Shown here one piece after another: positions 59,155 to 64,000 of a stretch of DNA of 64,000 bases; position 1 is the first letter of the stretch; each line of letters begins with the position of its first letter. Under the pieces are notes generated by a model. That model searched no databases. It saw nothing but the letters and a program-made list of their open reading frames with translations, and was not told the DNA's origin. This DNA is from Trypanosoma brucei gambiense DAL972 (lineage: Eukaryota; Euglenozoa; Kinetoplastea; Trypanosomatida; Trypanosomatidae). The position numbers and the translations under genes are program-made. The stretch is taken from the NCBI RefSeq assembly GCF_000210295.1, contig NC_026741.1, positions 1,674,001 through 1,738,000 of the forward strand, read 5' to 3'.

Positions 59155-60939
59155 TTATTTCCTTGCAGGCCTTTTGTCAGACTCCCTTTTGTTCTCAGAG
59201 TCCTTCTCTTCATCTTCATCCCATCTTTTCAGATCACTCCAAACACAAGATCCACGAAGTAGTATATAGATGGACAGCGCAAACATCATACCACCCAGGA
59301 AAAATCCAAGGCCAAGCATCATCGTTCCCCAATACAAACCGTCACAGTTAGGCAGAGCAGTCAGCAAAGTATCAAATATGAAGTTGCATTCCAGTAGCGG
59401 ACGACCAATCGAAAGCCCAATGCTTACATTAACTGCGAGTTGAGCAGCAACTGCAAGTTTATGTGCAATATCTTTTGCTTCCGGAAGTCTACATCTATCT
59501 GCACAAACTTGCAGACTGCAGGGTCTGCCCTTATCCGGACAAACCATATAACCTCCCTTAACCTTTGTTCCACTGATGACCGCGGCGGTGAAACCAAAGG
59601 TTGAACATTCTTCTTTGCTTCCAACCCCCTGGCCACATGTCAGCATCTTATTGCTAGGGCCAAATGGCAGTTGGGGGAACTGAGTCGTCCTGGCACCAAT
59701 TACATCCCTCATGTTCCCCGGTAGTGAACCATCGGGGGGAACGCTGCCTTCATAGCGGCGTGGAATCTTCTCCTTATCATTAACTCCTGGGATATGTGAC
59801 TCCAATAAGCTGTCCAAACCCTTTTCGTCTTCAAGATCCTCTGCTTTCACTCCAGGTGGGAGAAATTTTGGGTCCAATCCGGGTGGGAGATTCCTTCCAA
59901 GAAGGGCAGCCACTCCTCCCACACCAGTTATATCACCGAGTTGTGATGTGTCATTATCACAGTACTTGAGAATTTCTTCACATGCCTTCTGCGACACATC
60001 CTTCTGGGCATCTAAAATCATTTTGTTAAGATTCGCAAAATTAAACTTTTCTTCACACATGGGTAAAGCATACAGCTGAATCAATCCCGGGCTCCGATCG
60101 TAGTGCAAAGTTATTTCCCCGCAGACGAGACCGAAGGCATACGCCAACAATAGAATTACTAAACCAAGCGCCGTAAACAGTATTGCAAATAGCCAATATA
60201 CACACGAGAGCAACCGCGGTAACCACTTGCTACAGCAGCGGAAGTAAGCAAACATAAACATGGGAACCATCACTAAGACCGCAAAAGCTCCGATGCAGAA
60301 AGAAACAGTGGGAACCCAATGTACGTACTGATCATAATACCCTTTCGCCATGGCAATGTAACTCCTCGCCATGTCAACGGTGCTATCTATTGTTTCCCGG
60401 CCAATTCCCTCCCGCAGTGGCTCTCCTGTCCTCCAGTCATACGCTAAACCAAGAATCTTATCCGCGGTACACCTGAGGGAATTCAGCGGTCTGTTAACCC
60501 GGTGAGATAGCAAATCGTCCAACGTTATCTTAAGCTGCTGTGCTCCAAATAAAACGAAGACAGCAACACCAAAAGCCCATATAAAAGCAAACGCAATCCA
60601 CATCCAAAGGCAGCAACGTTGTTTCCTACCTCTGTCCTTAGAGGAAGGCTTGCAACAAGAGGAACACAGGCATGTGGAGAAAAAGGTCAGTGGAAAAATG
60701 ACCACGATTAAGGCGAGAAGTAAACCAGCCAAAACTGGTAACAAAATATCCTCCCAATGAGATAAGATACGTGTCTTGTCCTTAATGCACGTAAGAGGGT
60801 CATTTTGAGCACTGCGCGTAGTCCACAATTTCTGGCAGCCGAGATTTGGAAACTTGGAATTTCCGCATTGCGTAACTGTTAACAACAGCACCAATAACAC
60901 TGCAGCATAGGAAGAGCTGCCAGTGGTAACGGAGGACAT
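59155..60939 (-). CDS. Tandem five-span membrane protein, copy C
   Basis: The 594-residue product is the first copy in transcription order. The signal peptide and topology match copies A and B. Its ectodomain start (GCQKLWTTRSAQN) is unique, while the following DPLTCIKDKTRILSHWEDI is shared with A. The second outer loop, with GVGGVAALLGRNLPPGLDP, parallels B with divergent patches (DEKGLDSLLESHIPGVNDK against its B counterpart). Conserved cysteines are retained. The tail is mixed-charge (DEDEEKDSENKRESDKRPARK in part). Its 5' flank borders the MUS81 gene directly, and this arrangement is the likely parent of the duplicated spacers. Confidence 0.85.
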   Translation of the reverse strand: MSSVTTGSSSYAAVLLVLLLTVTQCGNSKFPNLGCQKLWTTRSAQNDPLTCIKDKTRILSHWEDILLPVLAGLLLALIVVIFPLTFFSTCLCSSCCKPSSKDRGRKQRCCLWMWIAFAFIWAFGVAVFVLFGAQQLKITLDDLLSHRVNRPLNSLRCTADKILGLAYDWRTGEPLREGIGRETIDSTVDMARSYIAMAKGYYDQYVHWVPTVSFCIGAFAVLVMVPMFMFAYFRCCSKWLPRLLSCVYWLFAILFTALGLVILLLAYAFGLVCGEITLHYDRSPGLIQLYALPMCEEKFNFANLNKMILDAQKDVSQKACEEILKYCDNDTSQLGDITGVGGVAALLGRNLPPGLDPKFLPPGVKAEDLEDEKGLDSLLESHIPGVNDKEKIPRRYEGSVPPDGSLPGNMRDVIGARTTQFPQLPFGPSNKMLTCGQGVGSKEECSTFGFTAAVISGTKVKGGYMVCPDKGRPCSLQVCADRCRLPEAKDIAHKLAVAAQLAVNVSIGLSIGRPLLECNFIFDTLLTALPNCDGLYWGTMMLGLGFFLGGMMFALSIYILLRGSCVWSDLKRWDEDEEKDSENKRESDKRPARK

Positions 60940-61135
60940 TGTTTCACGTGCAAGTATATTACTTATACCTTTTTGTCTTCATTCCAACAACATAGGAGGA
61001 AAGTAAAAGTGATATAAAGTAAAGTGGGAATGTTGGAGACAACAAATATAGATATGTATGTATGTATTCATAAACATGTGCATATATTCACAATAAAATA
61101 CCGGTGTAGCAATTTAGCCAAGGCACAAGCAAATG
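60940..61135 (-). repeat. Shared 5' flank of copy C, next to MUS81
   Basis: Only 196 bases separate the MUS81 stop from the copy C ATG. The block is repeated upstream of copies A and B with the same length. The minus-strand pyrimidine patch TTTTACTTTCCTCC near 61000-61012 and AGs downstream are the probable acceptor for all three genes. Confidence 0.8.
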
Positions 61136-62980
61136 CTAGCAGTAACTCCTCGTCAATATAAATTTTGTTAGACACAAATATACTTCTTTTTGTGGCTTCG
61201 TCAGGCGATGTATATCTGGGTCAGCGTCGCAGGCATCTACTCCTTGGTATTTCAGCCGGCGCCACAGCCCCAACAGAGAACCATACTTCGACGCGAGCTG
61301 AATTGCCAGAGGTGCAGAGCAACCCCTTATACACATAAGCATGCGGGGAAATGTAGTCCGAGCCTGGATATCCTTTCTTATTTTGTTGATGTATTGTAGG
61401 CATTCAGTGCAGTTAGTTACCAACGTTTCTGGGCATTGTTCCATTTTAGTTTTGCACAGTATTGAGCCTACTGACTTCCCAAGGCTACGGAGAAAGGTGG
61501 CTGTTTCAGACAAATGACGTGTCCACACGACACGGAAACGTGGAAGAGACGCAAGCGAGGCACAAGCAGAAAGAACCCGCCGTCGCTCCTCAACCGTGAT
61601 GGACTCCATTGTTCCCTCCACAACCCACACAACAGAACGGAAAGGGGACGATGACAGTAGTTGCCGCTGCTCGTAGTAGCGTGAAGAGGTAATGCTGGCA
61701 CAGAGATCCTTTACTGTTTTCCTTTCCACCACAAGGAATGAGATTTTTTGCGTCTGTCCGTACATTGCCCCTTCACGAAGAACAGTGCAACCGGCAGCGT
61801 TGCGGCATTGATAATCCGGCACGGTCGCCGAGTTTGCTGAGCACCCAACATTAGGTGAATTGATTCCTATCATAAAGTCTCCGCACGGGAGGGTGCATGA
61901 AACACTAGGCGCGCCGGCGCGGGAACATACTTCGATTAGGTTTTCGTGTGCACCCTTGATGCGTTCGCGGTTATCAACGAGAAGGTGCCAAGAATAGTTG
62001 TTGGAGCAACCCTCTTCTTTAGGCGTCTCGTTTTCATCAGCATCTATATCAGTAGTATTTGTCGGCATGCTGGGTGTTGAATGCGCCAGCTTCCTTTCCC
62101 TCTGCTGGGAGGCAACAAACTCCTTTGGAGTTCCTAGAAGTCGGCCCTGTGGTTCTGACCCTCCTTCCGCCAACGAAGTAGTTGGTGCAATGTCGGTGTT
62201 GGGTGAACGGAACAACGTCCTGAGGCGTTGACCGTGTCGGATCATATCGCTTACTGTTGAAGTGTGCCCTGCAGAGCTCATAGATCTGGAGCACCTTTCC
62301 GAATCCTCCCTGAGGTGGGACAACACCTCAGCTTGAGAATCAGGAACATATCGTGGTTTCGGTGAGGTCTCCGCAAGCTTAGAGGCGCCGTGTTTACGGA
62401 GCCTCGCGATGAGATGCACTTTGGTTCCACTACCCAAGAGGCCTTTGGACAAACATCGATCGCGCAGCTCCCTCCAACTGAGTTTTTCCTCCGGTAGTGG
62501 CTCACCACTTTGACAACCGGTGGTTGAAGAATGCATTAAACTCGTACCCGCTTCCCCACGAGAATTATGGAGCTGGTCAAAGTGCCAGTCAGAATTGCCA
62601 CTCCACACTGCCGGCTGGCCAGAGAGTAAAGGGGGACCACCTTCTGTGCGCCGCATTTTAAAACAGCGGAATGGCGAGAAGGGGAAGCTAACGGACCTCC
62701 TCAGCGCAGCAACAGAAACCTCGCCGTCTCGTGCAAGCATTTCATCATTCGTAGAGTTGTCATCGCCCAAAACTTCTCGACCGTGGCGGGGGGCCAACAT
62801 TGCGCAGAACGCTTCCGTCGCACGAACGGCCTCTGGACAACTGCCATGAAGCTGCGTCCCAGCGGCGCCACTGCTAATTGGCAGTGGATATCGCCTCAAC
62901 GCGGCGCAAAATTCTGGAAAGCGCTGAGGCCATCTACGCTCAATATACGAGGCAATTCTTTCGTTATGGCTGTTCGGCAT
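61136..62980 (-). CDS. MUS81: MUS81 structure-specific endonuclease
   Basis: The 614-residue product is the catalytic subunit of the XPF-family nuclease that cuts branched DNA such as 3' flaps and nicked Holliday junctions. An N-terminal helix-hairpin-helix-like part (about 1-60) begins NERIASYIERRWPQRF. A SAP-type DNA-binding motif (about 166-198, LSWRELRDRCLSKGLLGSG) follows. The ERCC4 nuclease core begins at HLLVDNRER (about 332-340), with GDFM at 367-370 and the catalytic ERKTVKD at 419-425. The region between these is expanded compared with the usual spacing. The C-terminal part should form the second helix-hairpin-helix domain. The start is the ATG at 62978-62980, as the longer frame begins with TTG. 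An EME1-type partner is expected elsewhere in the genome. Confidence 0.88.
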   Translation of the reverse strand: MPNSHNERIASYIERRWPQRFPEFCAALRRYPLPISSGAAGTQLHGSCPEAVRATEAFCAMLAPRHGREVLGDDNSTNDEMLARDGEVSVAALRRSVSFPFSPFRCFKMRRTEGGPPLLSGQPAVWSGNSDWHFDQLHNSRGEAGTSLMHSSTTGCQSGEPLPEEKLSWRELRDRCLSKGLLGSGTKVHLIARLRKHGASKLAETSPKPRYVPDSQAEVLSHLREDSERCSRSMSSAGHTSTVSDMIRHGQRLRTLFRSPNTDIAPTTSLAEGGSEPQGRLLGTPKEFVASQQRERKLAHSTPSMPTNTTDIDADENETPKEEGCSNNYSWHLLVDNRERIKGAHENLIEVCSRAGAPSVSCTLPCGDFMIGINSPNVGCSANSATVPDYQCRNAAGCTVLREGAMYGQTQKISFLVVERKTVKDLCASITSSRYYEQRQLLSSSPFRSVVWVVEGTMESITVEERRRVLSACASLASLPRFRVVWTRHLSETATFLRSLGKSVGSILCKTKMEQCPETLVTNCTECLQYINKIRKDIQARTTFPRMLMCIRGCSAPLAIQLASKYGSLLGLWRRLKYQGVDACDADPDIHRLTKPQKEVYLCLTKFILTRSYC

Positions 62981-63735
62981 TAACACATCAAAGAGCAAGT
63001 TTGCATGCAAAAGACCTTCCCGTCCACCTTATACAAAAATGGATGTTCCCGCTTTTGACTGGCCTTTGTACGACGGTCAACGCTGGCGCCTTCCATTAGC
63101 CCGCAGAAGCGGGAAACGTTTGTGAGAATAAGAAGCAAAAAGGAATGGGATCAGTGCAATGTACAAGAGCAACAAAACGCATGTTGGGCGGGTGAGTGAA
63201 TGGACAACACAAACACGAAGAATCACCATTCACTTTTCACACACTCAGGCACACCAACGGAACAGACGTGATAGTAGATTGCTATTCGTTAGACAAAATA
63301 GGGACAGAAGAAAGGCAAAGGGGGACAAGATACGATCTCAGTGCTCTGGAAACTTGCTGATTCTCTTTTTTCTTTTCGGACATTTCTTTCTTTTTTTGTG
63401 CATATACCTCTCTCCACAACCAATCTTTACTGACCCATTCCCATTCGCTCCCACTTCCTTTTCTCACGTCTTCTACATTGTCCTTGGCTCCTTCACCTTC
63501 CCTCCCCTGGCTTCTGTCCCCCCCCCCTACGCGTTAGGTGTGCTTAACAAGGGCTAAGTTAAAATAAAATAATGGTGATAACAAGAAATACAAATAAACA
63601 AATAAATATATACGCTAAACGCACTTTGCCTATTTTATTACTTTTTTATTAAAAAAAAAAAATAACTCCGTTAATTTACTTTTTGTATCCCTTTTCTTAG
63701 TTAAACACCTTAGGCTCCACCGAAAAAGAGTGAAC
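62981..63735 (-). other. Spacer between TCTP and MUS81
   Basis: 755 bases comprising the TCTP 3' flank and the MUS81 5' flank. A-runs at 63651-63662 and T-rich patches at 63364-63400 are present. No gene is seen. Confidence 0.45.
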
Positions 63736-64000
63736 TCACACGCGTTCGCCCTTGAGACCATCCTTCCAGAAGTAGAAGGTGGGTGTCTCACCATCCCACT
63801 TGCAGAGGACAATCATGCCATTGTCGGGGTCCTCCTCATTACCCTCAGGAATGAAAAACTGATACTCATCAATTTCCTTTATCACCTTCTTCACGAAGGC
63901 GGCGGCGTTAGTCTGGAAGGCCTTCTTTGCGCCCTCATCCTCAATTTTCTCCAATAGCTGCTTCATGTAACCACGAATGTGGGCCATGTAGGAGCCCTTG
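63736..64000 (-). CDS. TCTP: Translationally controlled tumour protein, C-terminal part
   Basis: The frame is open through the right window edge, so the visible 87 codons are the C-terminal half of a protein of normally about 170 residues. The segment KGSYMAHIRGYMKQLLEKI matches the helical hairpin region of TCTP. DEYQFFIPEGNEEDPDNGMI and LCKWDGETPTFYFWKDGLK match its conserved C-terminal beta part. TCTP is a small cytosolic protein linked to growth control and stress. The stop is TGA at 63736-63738. T. brucei is known to carry two tandem TCTP genes, and this would be the downstream one if so, but the neighbour is outside the window. Confidence 0.93.
   Translation of the reverse strand, partial: KGSYMAHIRGYMKQLLEKIEDEGAKKAFQTNAAAFVKKVIKEIDEYQFFIPEGNEEDPDNGMIVLCKWDGETPTFYFWKDGLKGERV

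Noticed and set aside
59010..59219. Peptide frame repeated in the 3' flanks of copies B and C (also 56314-56577)
   Set aside because: The same peptide appears only because the DNA is duplicated, and it overlaps the gene ends in another frame.

Overview
The window reads as nuclear chromosomal DNA of an African trypanosome of the Trypanosoma brucei group. Intron-less genes sit in long co-directional arrays. Pyrimidine tracts followed by AG (trans-splice acceptors) precede many start codons. There is a tRNA cluster at a strand switch, an ingi-type retroposon and a short interstitial run of the telomeric hexamer. From memory only, the order SDHA, DRBD11, RecQ, MUS81, TCTP fits T. brucei chromosome 8. 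No database was consulted.

Layout. Positions 1-3992 hold three plus-strand genes: TFIIH subunit SSL1/p44, an unrecognised protein probably bound for the mitochondrion, and a SpoU-family RNA 2'-O-methyltransferase. Positions 3993-11728 are a convergent strand-switch region with a telomere-type G-quadruplex motif, tRNA-Ile(AAT), tRNA-Leu(TAA), tRNA-Gln(CTG), an assembly gap, an ingi element cut by that gap and broken by frameshifts, then 3.4 kb of AT-rich sequence. From 11729 to the end every recognised protein gene is on the minus strand, one polycistronic unit transcribed right to left. In transcription order from the right edge these are: TCTP (partial), MUS81, three tandem five-span membrane proteins, a possible small gene, a RecQ helicase, the AP-3 sigma subunit, an unknown 510-residue protein, an LRR protein, a second possible small gene, the RRM protein DRBD11, a fatty acyl-CoA reductase, a low-complexity protein, a UBAC2-like pseudorhomboid, a RUN-domain protein, two FAXC/metaxin-like paralogues, SDHA and an amastin-like protein.

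Texture changes near 38 kb. Between 8.3 and 38 kb genes are separated by 2-5 kb spacers full of (TA)n, poly(A)/poly(T) and triplet repeats. From 38 to 64 kb the spacers are short and TA tracts nearly vanish. The 5.3 kb downstream of DRBD11 probably includes a very long 3' UTR. Neighbours in such an array are co-transcribed but need not share a function. The two recombination enzymes (RecQ and MUS81) flank the tandem membrane-protein array, but nothing in the sequence makes them a functional unit.

The most interesting feature is the array at 53957-60939. Its predicted topology resembles prominin/tweety proteins, its copies show patchwork N-termini suggesting gene conversion, and each duplicated spacer carries a relic of the 3' end of MUS81, marking a duplication breakpoint. 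Two small ORFs (40345-40572 and 52763-53077), each just behind a strong acceptor-like tract, may be overlooked genes. Several long ORFs begin at GTG or TTG when read to the last stop, so CDS starts below were moved to the first suitable ATG.
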